Positions 48,735-64,000 of a stretch of 64,000 bases of DNA are shown piece by piece. Numbering within the stretch: the first letter of the stretch is position 1; every line of letters starts with the position of its first letter. Source of the DNA: Dasypus novemcinctus. Taxonomy: Eukaryota > Chordata > Mammalia > Cingulata > Dasypodidae. The position numbers and the translations under genes were made by a program. The stretch lies in the NCBI RefSeq assembly GCF_030445035.2, contig NC_080673.1:161196216-161260215 (forward strand), written 5' to 3'. The notes beneath the pieces are model-generated. The model had not been told where the DNA came from. It made no database searches and saw nothing but the letters and a program-made list of their open reading frames with translations.

Positions 48735-51366
48735 AGCTGAGTCTATGCTTTAATGTTGACATCCTCAATTTTTCTGTGCTCTGAAGCCATTTCTTTCTTT
48801 GACAAACTTTTGCTGAGATAAACTAAGGTTGACAGTTATATTTTCAAACCAAACAATTTCTGGCTCATAAATTCCCTTTAAATTCTGTTTAGAATCTTAA
48901 CAGTTCCTTCTTTAGCTCATCTCTCTCTTCTGTTTTCCATGGGCAACTACAAGACGCCGGTTGACATTTTCTGTTATTTTGCCTGATTTGTTATCTTTTC
49001 TGTTTTTCACATTAACTTAAGCAACAGTATTGCCAAATTTTGTGATAGTACATGAATGGGTCCACTTTTCCCATCCTCCAATAACATTTTTTTCTCACCA
49101 TCTTTCAAACCCTTATTTACCTTTGGACCTTTTAAGTCCACTAATAGTCTTCTTGAGGCACTTCGAGCTTTTCTCATACTCCCTGGTCCCAAAGCCAACA
49201 CACATTAGAAAAAATAATTCCATATACCTAATTGCATTCCAATTACTTAACACTATAGTACAACCATTCCAAAATGTATATAGCTTAAAACAATTCCACA
49301 TGAATCTGCAATTTGGGCAGCACTTGGCACGGATGGCTCACTTCTGTTCCATGCTGTCTGTGGCTTTGACTGGAATTGGTAGACAAGCTGGAGACTTTAA
49401 GGGCCCAGGTATCTCTTTTTCTCTCTTCTTGTAGTCCAAGGGCCTCTCCATGTGATGGTCTGTTCTGCATGATTAAAGTTCAAAATGAGACCCAGTACAA
49501 AGCTGAATGGCTTGTTATTACACAGCCTGAAAAATCTGAGAATATCACTTCCACAACATTGTATTGATCAACCAAGTCACTAAGAACAGAGCATATTCAA
49601 TTAGAAGGTACTTACATCCCATTTCTTCATAAAGACTTTGCAGTATTTTTACTATGCCTTAAATTATTTCCAAGTATTCAGTTGTATAGATGTATCATGA
49701 TTGATTTTACTAATGTTAGACATTTACCAGAATATTTTACTTTTGTGTTTGTCACTGATTATAGCCTTAGTATAAATTCTTTCAATTCAGCTTGCTAAAT
49801 TAGAGGAATACACAAATTTTATAATGCTTTTCAATGTCTAATTACCCACTAGGAGTTTTTTTTAAACAATATATATTCAAATTGTATAAAGTTCTAGTTG
49901 CCTTCAGTCTTACTAAAACTAGATACTTTACTTTCATCTTTATTAACTTGATAGGATAAAACTTACATCTTGTTTAATTTAAAATTATCAATAGTGTGCT
50001 TAAATATTTTTTCAAATATTTTTGCCTATTATGAATTTATCATTTTATTGTTCTTTCTTCTCCTTCATTTCAGTTTCCTTGTGTTTTTATTATTCTGTTC
50101 TAAGAAAGTTTCTCCAGTTCTGAACTTCTTTCCAATTTGATGAAGCTAAATTTACTTTAACAGATAGTCCCAAAAGAAACATACTGACTTGAATACAAGA
50201 AATATGTATATCTCACTTACCTTGGTTTGGTTTTCTGCTCTTTATCCTCTTTTATAATATTATCATTCGTTATTTTAATATCCTTGTCCTTTTCTTCTAA
50301 TTTAGAAGATACTATTTTAAGTTAGTTCTCAATAGCTCTAATTAAATTTTCTGTATATCATTATTACTCTCTGTGTCTCCATTGTCAATTTAAATTCTTC
50401 TATTTTACTAAGTGGCTTTCTTACAATCCTTCCTAAACTAACCTAACTCCTTTTTAATGTCAGCTTGTTATCTTTGTTTCCTACTGCCTTGTTTTATTCT
50501 AATCCATTGTCTTCTCATTTAATTTGTTCTCTGCTTTTGACTTTCTCCTTTTTAATTTTCAGTTGTGTCCATATTTTGATGGCAAGTTTAGATTAAAAAA
50601 GTACAATCCATAACTCCATTTAATGGGCACGTTGAATCATGATACATTGCTCCTATAAAAGTGAAGGAATTTAAATGTCACTGTCTCCCAGTCCAGGTTG
50701 TGGTCTCCCACTCAGGACCCTCCAACTTTGCACATGAATGCTGACAAACAAGGAGGAAACAGTAGCAATTTGTATAATAAATAGTAGAAAAACTAAAAGC
50801 CATATGTTTGTAGATAAATACATATAATAGTTCTATTGTTTTCTATATACCAATGGATCCTGTTACACATCTTTCACTAGAAAATTGGATGAAAGTAGTG
50901 TGGTACATGAAAAGCTCTGTTCCTTCAATATACATTGTCAGGGGACACATATTGTCTCTGCCCTACCTACCCTGCTAGTGAGGAGACTGTAGTTACTAGG
51001 ATGCTCTGAACCATTATCAATGGTTTTGTAGAAATTCCTTCCAGATTCTGTTGACAAGTTGACTCAAAGCATTAGTTTTTTAGATCATGGAGTATTTATC
51101 ATTTCTAAATCCCCCTTAGCTAATTGGCTGGGAATTATGAGACAACTTTCTAGCCTAGTGCCATTTTTAAACCAGAGACCAAAAACCTTTAAAAAAAAAT
51201 GAAATTTTATTCAAATAGTATTTGTTATTCTGTATATAACTTTCACTAGCTCAGGTTTATGAGTGAAAATATAACCACTACAAGTCAAAGAATCATTCTG
51301 TAAAGGGCTCCTCTAAATGGTGAAGTTCTAGTGCCAAAAGAAGGTAGACAAAAAATTTGTATATTA
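48735..51366. other. Unassigned intergenic sequence
   Basis: AT-rich without recognised genes. The 49030-49434 frame (134 codons) has no motif. Parts of 50.0-50.6 kb have the T-rich look of an old L1, but I could not place landmarks. Confidence 0.4.
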
Positions 51367-51382
51367 ACAATTTCATTTAACA

Positions 51383-51432
51383 GATAAGAACAGATACTAC
51401 ACTTGATCTTAGCCAAAAGGCCAAGAAGCGAT
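51383..51432 (-). pseudogene. U2 snRNA 5' fragment (retropseudogene, nt 1-50)
   Basis: On the - strand it matches the first 50 nt of U2 snRNA with a single difference (C10 to T), including the branch-point-recognition segment GTGTAGTATCTG. The match stops just after TTCTTATC. ACAATTTCATTTA flanks it at 51367-51379 and 51435-51447, a 13-bp target duplication. There is no poly(A) tail. It lacks the rest of U2 and is not a functional gene. Confidence 0.92.
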
Positions 51433-52004
51433 TGACAATTTCATTTAGATACGTAACTTATCTGGTTGTTTTCCTCAAACTACCTTACTTTCACTCACTA
51501 ACATAATAATAAATTATTCAAATTGATCTTGGAATACCTTGAAATAATTGTAACAGTGTTGTAGTCCCATAGGCCATGAAACAACAATGTTGTCATGAAA
51601 AGGTATAAATATGGCAGAGCATTGGGAAGCCTTCTCCCTTTCACTGCAAAAGAAAATATGGTCAATATAATCTTGCCCACGTGATTTTAGTCAAATTATT
51701 AAGTGATATTTTGGTAATAAATTCTATTCTTAACCTTGCTTATCACTGGAAATTTTATTTCTTTATTATAAATAATGAGATGAGCGTTAGAAATACTTTA
51801 TCTCTAATCACGATCTGTTTACATAACTGAGCATTTGCAAATAACATCCCCCTATGTTTTTTGTAAAATAGATTTTTCAGACAGATTTATGAAATATCAA
51901 AATAGTTAAATAAGTTTTGTTTATGGGTGGTGTGGCTGGACATTATATGGACAGATAAATACAGATACTGTTATTGGTCCAGTTGTGCTTCAACCTGGAA
52001 GCAT

Positions 52005-52290
52005 AATCATAATAGGTAACATTTGCCAGCTATTGTGTTAAGTGCTCCTCTTGCATTATCCATTTAATCCTAATATTTTATCCACAGATTTACTTATAAA
52101 CACATATATATGTTGTCTATATATGCATATATATAGAGGTTTATAATTTGGATATATTATAAAATATGGAGAAATAAAACTGAGTGGATAAGATAAACAT
52201 GAAATATACCCTCCTACAATGTAAGTATGATTTTATTCCTGTTTTACAGATTAGAAAACTGAGACTTTATGAGATTAGATAATTTGTGGA
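52005..52290 (-). repeat. MIR, interrupted in the middle
   Basis: GGTAACATTTGCCAGCTATT, then GTGTTAAGTGCTCCTC and, after an AT-rich insert near 52090-52200, TTTTACAGATTAGAAAACTG AGACTTTATGAG: reverse-strand MIR landmarks on both sides. Confidence 0.55.
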
Positions 52291-54879
52291 GGAATTTAGG
52301 CAATTCCTAGGAAAGACTTCCTGTGATAATTAATTATATCAGACTGCTAAATGTGTGTAAATTTGAACTATGCTATTTTTATTAAAATCATACTTAAACC
52401 TCAGCTATTCACATAAAACTTTCATCATTTCAGGTAAAAATTATGTTTTTGCTAACATTTAGTTCTTACCAAACTAAGATTGTAAAAAGCGTTCAGTAAT
52501 AATTCTGCTAGATTCCCATTTTTTTTCTACTAAAACAAAGTGGAAACTAACCAGAAAAAGCTAAATGCAAACTCAAAAATAATTATGATAGTGTTAAAGG
52601 GGCAAACCCTGAAATTTTCTTTTCTTTTCTTCCTATCGAACATACTGAGCTCTTTAAAATTCATACATAGAAATAGAATTTTATGCCCATTTTCATGTGA
52701 CTATGCAATATCCAGGCCTGTAGTTCCAGGCTTGTAAAATAGAAGCATCATTGTCTTTGAAGGGTGGATGATCAGGAACAAATCAGAACAAATCTTAAAA
52801 GTAGCTTGTAGAGAATAGTGACCAAATGCATAAAAATAAATAATGGAAAATAGAATGTTTTGTATTCTTTTTTGCATTAATAAAAGTACTAATTTATAGG
52901 GAAAATGTAGACAAAGTACATTAAATTACAATTCAGATAGCCAAAATAAAGTAATTAATTGATAATCACTGGTAACAACTCAATTTTCTGTCAGTAAAGG
53001 TAGAAAATCATGGGATGTTTTTTTCTTGGTTGATTGGCAAAGCTCTGTTCAGTTGAAAAATATTTTTTGTGTGTGAATAAATATTTCATTTTTCCTAACA
53101 GATAAGTTCTTAACACCGGAATTTTGGATGGTCATAGATTCTTTTGGGGAAAACAGCCAGAGTAATGAAAAGGAAACTGGGCTGAGTTAAAGAATTTATG
53201 GTCCAGACTTAGTGCTGTCACATATTAGGTGTGTGAATTTCATGTCACTTAGCCTCCCTGAGCTCCTGTTTTTATTAAGGCGGCAGTGATGATGTCATGA
53301 TCTCATATGATACTTAGATTAATAGATGTCAATGGAAATAGTGGTCTCTGAATATGCAAAATTAATAGTATTAGTCATTCATCTATCTGCTCAACTATTA
53401 ATCCTTTAATCCAACAAATATATATGGATAATTGACAAGTAGAGGTAAGGTTTTATAGATACAACTATTGAGCAGAACACAGTCTTTTTAACAGTTGGCA
53501 TATCACCCTTGTGATAGTAAAAAGTTGTGGATGGAGATGCTTCTCATTGGATCTCACTGCTAATTGCAGTTACCGCAATTTTTAAATTTTATTTTGCCAA
53601 GTCATTGTGTCATTGGAGGTATAATTTTTCCAGTCTTTATTATGAAACTTTTATTCCTTCCTACTAATCTGCTACTTTAAAGGTGATATTTCACTTTAAG
53701 TTTGGTATTTGAATAAATTAGAGCCAGTAGTCTTAAGTAGGAGAACATGGTAGCATAAATCAGAATGATAGCAGAGAAGATGGAGAAAAGTAGTTAGTGG
53801 GAAATTATATTTTGGAGATGGAATTGATAAGAATTTTTTGAAGGATTAGATGTTTCCTATTTAATGAGTTTGTGGTGTGTAACATTTACTGAAATGGGGA
53901 AGAGGGAAGTTAGAGTGGGAATAGTAGAGTTAAAAAATCAAGGAATTGTTAAGTTTGCTATGTCTATGAGATATCAAATAGACAGGCAGGAGTTGAGAAG
54001 AAAGGTCTGGGCTGTGTTTGTGACTTTGGGAATTTTCTATATAGAGCTAGTATATAAAACCAAGAGAATGGATGAGATTACCTTAAGAGAGAGTTCAATG
54101 AGAGAACAGAAGGCAGGATGAAGGGAGGGAAGAGGGCAAGAAGAGAAAAGAAAAAGCTGTGAGTCGAACATGGTGGCCTTTGAATCAGGTGAGAATCTTT
54201 GTTCAGAGTATGCAGTCTTTTTGGTCATTCAGAACCCAAAAATAACTATTTGAGTAGATTAACTAAAATAATCAGTTAATGAAGCTATGACTGCATATAT
54301 ACCTAAAGGACAGTTTCAATGATTTAAACTACACTATAACATTTGTATGATTCATTAATGTAGAAAACACTTAAATTCATATTTATATGTATTTCTAATA
54401 CAGTGCTACATTGTAAGATTAGCTTTAAATTATCCTGGCATATGTATTAATGGTTCATTGATGCACCTCTCAGAAGACTGCAATCATTTGGTCTTCAAGG
54501 TTTCATGGCTCATACTTCCCTTGAGATTTAAATTAATGTTTCATATTTATGTGTATTCTCAGTCCATACATTTTTGCAATTCATTTAATCAAGATGGTTT
54601 TTCATGAAAGATTAAAAGGACAGAATTACCAAATAAGTGAAAATTTTATCTAAATGGGCTAAGATTTAAAATACTATCTTTGTAAGCTTTATAATGAACT
54701 TATCCATTGGAAACAAGAATGTATCCTGAGTTTCTGCTGTCACAGAAAGGACCTGTGTTCTCACATAAAGAAATTTAAAGGAAGGTATAGAAAAGATGAT
54801 GATCTAAGTTTGACTTTTATGTAATAATCTGGCCTTCTTCTATGGTACTAGTACATTAGGACAAGGAAGTTGTCAAATT
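52291..54879. other. Unassigned intergenic sequence
   Basis: No exon or RNA gene recognised. A MIR-like trace (CACTTAGCCTCCCTGAGCTC) stands at about 53250. Short open frames show no motif. Confidence 0.4.
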
Positions 54880-55244
54880 CTGGAAGTCGTCCTCAATATT
54901 GCTCCAATCTTATCCCTCCCATTCAATAGAAATGAAATCCTATAAAATCTTTTAAATGTCTTTTCTATCCATTTAGTCCAATCTATCTCCACTGGCTCTG
55001 TGCCAGTTCAGACAATTCATCATCATTTACCTAGACTGTGGTAACAATCTTACTATTTATATGCCTGTTCCAGTCTTGACTCCTTTAGTTCATCTTTCTT
55101 TTGGCTGCCATGATTTTTCTGCCAGTTTGCACTACTTCCTCTGCTACTCGAATCCAAGTGCCTGCATCTCATAACTATTATTACAATACTTCCTCCTAAC
55201 CAGTCTCCTTTCTTTCATTCCTGCATAAAACTTATCTTATCATC

Positions 55245-55835
55245 TCTGGCCGTTTGACATTGTTTATGAATTCCCAAAATAGATAATGGATTGTGTTTGT
55301 GAACTGGTTTGTTCCTCTGGATGTATTAGATTGTATTAAATTCAGAGGTTTCACTTTTACTTGATTAAATTATGATTAAGGTGTTGATTTGGCCACCTCA
55401 GTAGGATGTTGAGTCCTGGAGACTACAGAGAAAATGACGTACAAAAGGCAAACACAGAGTTCAGTTTTGGATGCCAGATCCTCAGGGAGAGTCAAGCCAT
55501 TTGCTGATCGTTTGCTGCTGAAGAGACCACAGCCCTAAACAGCTGAGAAAGCCCAGAAAGAAATAAACCCTGGAGAGAGAGACAAGCGTTATGCTAACCT
55601 GTAGCTCAGAACAGAAGGAACTGGCACCATAGAGCCTTAGGAGGAAGAGGAAGGCTGAACCCTTGGAGAGACTGGCAGCCATTTTGTTCCAACATGTGGC
55701 AACAGACCTTGGTGAGGGAAGTAACTTCCACTTTATGCCCTTGTGACTATAAGCTTCTACTGCAAATAAATACCCTCTATGAATGTCAACAGATTTCTGG
55801 TACTTTGCATCAGCAACCCTGTGGCTGACTAATAA
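55245..55835 (+). mobile_element. Solo LTR of the TGTGGCAGTTTGAT family inside L2
   Basis: It begins TCTGGCCGTTTGACATTG and ends GGCTGACTAATAA, 591 bp, flanked by ATCATC at 55239-55244 and 55836-55841. GAGGAAGGCTGAACCCTTG and CAACAGACCTTGGTGAGGGA are shared with other copies. Confidence 0.8.
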
Positions 55836-55991
55836 ATCATCACATGCTTAAACCCTTTAGTGGCATCTCCTTTCAATTATAATAGAATCTAAAGCCCTCA
55901 CCCACAAGTTCTTATGATCTGGCCTCTGCCTACCTTCTTATTTACTTCAATTTTTACTTGATTTAAAAATCACGTTGGCTCTTTTTTTTTT

Positions 55992-56454
55992 TTCCAGTTT
56001 CCTTGGCTGCTCAAGCAAACACTACTCAATGGGCTTGTGTAAACAATAGGAATTTATTTGTTTATGGTTTTGAGGATAGGAAAAACCCAAATCAAGGCAT
56101 CATCAAGGCAGTGTTTTCTTCCTGATGACTGTGGTGTTCTGGGGCTGGCTGCTAGTGATTTTTGGTCCTTGACTCCTCTGTCACATGGCAATGCTCATGC
56201 TGGCCTCTCCCTTCTCTTCCAGTTTCCATTAACCTTCAGCTTCTTGCTTCCCATGGATTTCTCTCTATCTGAATTTCATTCTGCTTTTAAAAGATTCCAA
56301 TAATAGGGTTAAGATACATCCTAAATGGGCTGGGCTGTACCTTAACTGAAGGAACCTCATCAAAAGGTCTTATTTACAATGGGTTTACACCCATGGGCAT
56401 GAATTAAGTTTAAGAACTTGTTTTTTCTGGGACACATAACTCCAAACCACCACA
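55992..56454 (-). mobile_element. Solo LTR of the TGTGGTGGTTTGGA family inside L2
   Basis: On the - strand it starts TGTGGTGGTTTGGAGTTATG at 56454 and ends near AGCAGCCAAGGAAACTGG. It shares AAATCAAGGCATCATCAA and TAAAAGATTCCAATAATAGG-like blocks with the 47.1-kb copy. No clear target duplication. Confidence 0.7.
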
Positions 56455-56941
56455 GCTTTCTTTCTGAAACACAAATACACGTTCTTGCCCTCTAAGAGCC
56501 TTTGTATGAAATTCTCCTCATATAATCATTTAAGTGAGTTCTTTTTCTCATACATCGGGCCTCAATCCAATAGTCCCTTTTAAGTGGTTTTCACTGAATA
56601 TTTAGATTAACACACAATCCTTTCCCCTTGCCACTTTCCATCTTCATAGTGTATTCCATCTTCTTGGTAATACTTGAAATTAACTCAGCTAACAGTATAG
56701 GCTCTGAAACCAGTCTACAAAGATGCAGTTTTTCCACTCACTGGCCTTAGGCAAATTATTTAATCACATTAGCTTCTTCACTTATTAACCTTGGGAAATT
56801 TATTTAGTCTCTGTTTTTCTGTACAGTGGATAATACCTCATAGGAAGTGACTTAATAAAGTTCAAGAACAATTCCTGGCTATTCATTGTTAATATAGTAA
56901 ACTCTCTACTAAAACGTAACTTTTTTGTTGTTTTTAATAAC

Positions 56942-57023
56942 ATTTTTTTTTGAGGTACTGGGGCCAGGGATTAAACTCAGGACCTAATATTTGGGAAGTC
57001 AGTGCTCAACCACATCAGCTCCC
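56942..57023 (-). repeat. Short DAS-type SINE
   Basis: Poly(T), then GAGGTACTGGGGCCAGGGAT and CTCAACCACATCAGCTCCC on the + strand: the tRNA-like head in - orientation. Confidence 0.7.
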
Positions 57024-57058
57024 TTGAGTTGGTTTTATTGTTTGTTTGTTTTCTTCTG

Positions 57059-57151
57059 TTTTTTTTTTTTGAAGTAGGCACTGGGAACCAAACCCAGGAC
57101 CTCACATGTGGGAAGCAGGTACTCAACTGCTTGAGCCACATCCATTCCCTA
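57059..57151 (-). repeat. Short DAS-type SINE
   Basis: Poly(T), then GAACCAAACCCAGGACCTCA and GCTTGAGCCACATCCATTCC on the + strand. It is another copy in the same orientation 35 bp from the previous one, repeating the paired arrangement seen at 17.8-18.0 kb. Confidence 0.75.
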
Positions 57152-58001
57152 AAATATAACTCTTTAAGTATAAATCTGCTTATTTCGTCCACTTCTGCAA
57201 CTACAGCATGTGGATTAGAGTCTGGTACTCCAATAGTGAATCCTCAATAAATGTTAATAAATATCACAGTTATGATTAAAGGCATTCACATTCGAAATAT
57301 TTTTCAGCGTTGTGAAAAAAAATTTACTCTGTCATTCTCTTCTTGGCTGCAGTTTTCAGTCTCTAAATGCAAAGTAATTTACCCTTGAATAGCAGAATTT
57401 CAGTTACTGAGATCTAGCTACATAAGTAGAATAGAGGGTTTAAGTTCTAGAAAGGAGACTCAGTGTAATATGGACTAGGAAATTTGACTTCCAATCATGA
57501 GGTTGCTTTTAGGGGCAAAACCAAAGCTCCAGATAGGAATTGGAGTGTTAGCCAAGTTAACTGGTTCAGAACAAGGGAAAAGGCTCTAGGCAGTGACTCT
57601 GTGATGTAGAAAGACCCAACTCTGATAGCATACTGGGGAGGGGAGAGGGAACACCTGAGAAAATGATATTTCTAAATTCCATCTAATGATGGATCTGATG
57701 CCATAATATATTTCCTTCAAATGCTCAGGATTGTCTCAGAAAGGAGACAAAACTGGTCCTGTATAACATTAGTATACCCATTTTATACTCTGCTGGAGAA
57801 GTAAGAAGCAGGGGGAAAGGCAGAAGTAGATAACAGTTTTCCTAAATATGGTTCATGTAAGTTAAATATTCAGATTTGAAAAAAATTGAAAAACACCCCA
57901 TTTCCAGATGTGCTTTGAGATATCCACATTAAGATCATGCACCAAACATTGATTTTCATTGTATATTACTAGGGAATCTTGTCTATGTTCAATACATTTT
58001 T

Positions 58002-58902
58002 TTTTTTTACTTTTAATGTAGTTTTTTTTTATTGACTTTGTAATAATATTACATTAAAAAAATATATATATGAGGTCCCATTGAACCCTACCACCCCCAC
58101 CCCACCTCTCCCCCCCCCAGCAACACTCCCTCCCATCATCATGACAGATCCATTGCATTTGGCAAGTACATCTCTGGGCACCCCCGCACCCCATGGTCAA
58201 TGGTCCACACCATGGCCCACACTCTCCCCCATTCCATCCAGTGGGCCCTGTGAGGATTTACAATGTCCGGTGATTGCCCCTGAAGCACCATCCAGGGCAG
58301 CTCCATGTCCCAAAGACGCCTCCACCTCTCATCTCTTCCTGCCTTTCCCCATACCCATCAGCCATCATGTCCACTTTTCTCAATCCAATGCCACCTCTTC
58401 TATGTGGACATTGGATTGGTTGTGTCCATTGCACCTCTATGTCAAGAGGAGGCTCAGATTCCACATGGATGCTGGATGCAATCCTCCCACTTTCAGTTGT
58501 AATCACTCTAGGCTCCATGGTGTGGTGGTTGTCCTTCTTCAACTCCATCTTAGCTGAGTGTGGTGAGCCCAATAAGTCAGATTGTAGGTGCTGGAGTCTG
58601 TTGAGGCTCAGGACCTGGCTATCACATTGTCAGTCCAGAGATTCAAATCCCCTAAATATATCTTAAACCCCGACACTAACTGCACCTCCAGCACATTAGC
58701 ATGAAAGTCTTATGAAGAGAGATCCCATCTGAGTCCAGATTCGTCACATATAAACACCAGTTCCAAAGAGGGGCCATCTGACCTGGTAGTTAACCTCATC
58801 GGCCATGACCATAACTCCCATGGGTCTCTTTAGCCCTCGAAGGAACCGATATCTGGGGGTTGTATCTGCTTTATCTGTCTCTCAGACTCTGCTCAGTTGT
58901 GT
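58002..58902 (-). repeat. L1 3' UTR/3' end, 5'-truncated, with target duplication
   Basis: On the - strand it ends in poly(A) (plus-strand T run at 58000-58010). A G-rich tract (plus-strand C-rich, 58087-58121) follows, typical of an L1 3' UTR. TCAATACATTT occurs just before its T run (57990-58000) and again right after its far end (58903-58913), giving the target duplication. The open frames 58081-58557 and 58274-58666 are by-products of this low-stop, C-rich sequence. It lies against an older relative at 58.93-59.52 kb. Confidence 0.75.
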
Positions 58903-58924
58903 CAATACATTTTTTAAATTAATT

Positions 58925-59520
58925 TTTTGTCTTTTTTTAAAAAAGATACATAGATCACAAAAATGTTACATTAAAAAATATAAGAGGTTCCTTCCCATGT
59001 ATCCCACATCTCCCCCCCCCCCCGCCCCCAACTCCTCTCACATCAACAATGTCTTTCATCATTGTGGCACATTCATTGCATTTGTTGAATATGTTTTGGA
59101 GCACTGCTGCACTGCATGGATTATAGTTTACATTGTGGTTTACACTCTCCGCAGTCCATTCAGTGGGATATGGCAGGAAATACAAAGCCCAGTATCCGAC
59201 CCTGCAGTATCACTCAGGACAACTCCAAGTCCAGAAAATGCCCCCACATCACATCTCTTTTTCCCTCTCCTTGCCCTCAGCAACTACTGTGGTCATTGTC
59301 TCCACATCAATGATAAAATTTCTACCATTCCTAGAATCACAATAGTTCTATAGTGAAATACCAGTAAGTCCACTCTAATCCATATTTTTATTCCTCCATC
59401 CTGTGGACCCTGGGATGGTGATGTCCACTCCACCTCTAAATCAATAGGGGGCTTAGATCCCACATGTTTGATGGATGTGATTCTCCTGCTTGCAGTTCTA
59501 ATACATTCTTATGGGCTATG
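58925..59520 (-). repeat. Older, related L1 3' end
   Basis: AGATACATAGATCACAAAAA, then ATGTTACATTAAAAAATATA and a C-rich tract (59014-59030) follow the same plan as the neighbouring L1. Sequence between them is clearly diverged. The 182-codon frame at 58805-59353 straddles both elements and is not a gene. Confidence 0.65.
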
Positions 59521-59529
59521 AAGTGCAAG

Positions 59530-64000
<4,471 letters not shown>

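Larger units (their letters stand above)
54880..56690 (+). repeat. L2 LINE 3' region split by two LTR insertions
   Basis: L2-like T/C-rich sequence runs 54880-55244, resumes 55842-55990 (CTTTAGTGGCATCTCCTTTC, AAAGCCCTCACCCACAAG, TCTGGCCTCTGCC) and again from 56455 (ACGTTCTTGCCCTCTAAGAG, then the AAATTCTCCTCATATAATC block). Order and orientation stay collinear across both insertions, so one old L2 was hit twice. Confidence 0.6.

Noticed and set aside
51383-51432. Functional U2 snRNA gene
   Set aside because: Only nt 1-50 of about 190 are present, with no snRNA promoter elements or 3' box and with flanking target duplications.
58081-59353. Proline-rich frames of 130-182 codons
   Set aside because: They are read through C-rich L1 3' UTR sequence in antisense; frames overlap in several registers.

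Overview
This is a piece of a mammalian nuclear genome, almost certainly from a xenarthran (an armadillo is the best guess, a sloth or anteater possible). Genes are split by GT-AG introns, most of the DNA is AT-rich non-coding sequence, and there is one CpG-rich promoter. The repeats are the species clue: tRNA-derived DAS-type SINEs in short and long forms, plus several LTR families typical of xenarthrans, over an old mammalian layer of MIR, L2, L1M and MLT1.

Three protein-coding genes are present, in an order that matches my recollection of human 4p12 (GNPDA2 - GUF1 - YIPF7). The last coding exon of GNPDA2 (+ strand, 6609-6670) lies at the left, with the tail of its last intron before it. 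GUF1, the mitochondrial LepA/EF4-type translational GTPase, is complete on the - strand. All 17 coding exons can be read between 28983 (ATG) and 9547 (stop). They join in frame at every junction to 2004 nt (667 residues plus stop). Its promoter is the CpG-rich block at about 28.65-29.3 kb. The first recognised coding exon of YIPF7 (+ strand, 61076-61192) is at the right; the rest of that gene is outside. GNPDA2 and GUF1 converge tail to tail, with interleaved poly(A) signals that suggest overlapping 3' UTRs. GUF1 and YIPF7 diverge, 32 kb apart.

The 29.3-61 kb spacer is a layered graveyard of retroelements. At its centre is a fossil ERVL provirus (39100-46700) with two LTRs and a 5-bp target duplication. 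Two unrelated solo LTRs were later inserted into its pol region. Around it are solo LTRs of the same type (one carrying a SINE), a class I-like LTR inside an old L1, MaLR/MLT1 LTRs, an L2 split by two LTRs, two L1 3' ends side by side (the younger with a target duplication), and a 50-nt U2 snRNA 5' fragment flanked by a 13-bp duplication. I found no CRISPR array, no prokaryotic-type operon, no functional RNA gene and no convincing new coding system. The interesting content is gene architecture and nested-insertion history.
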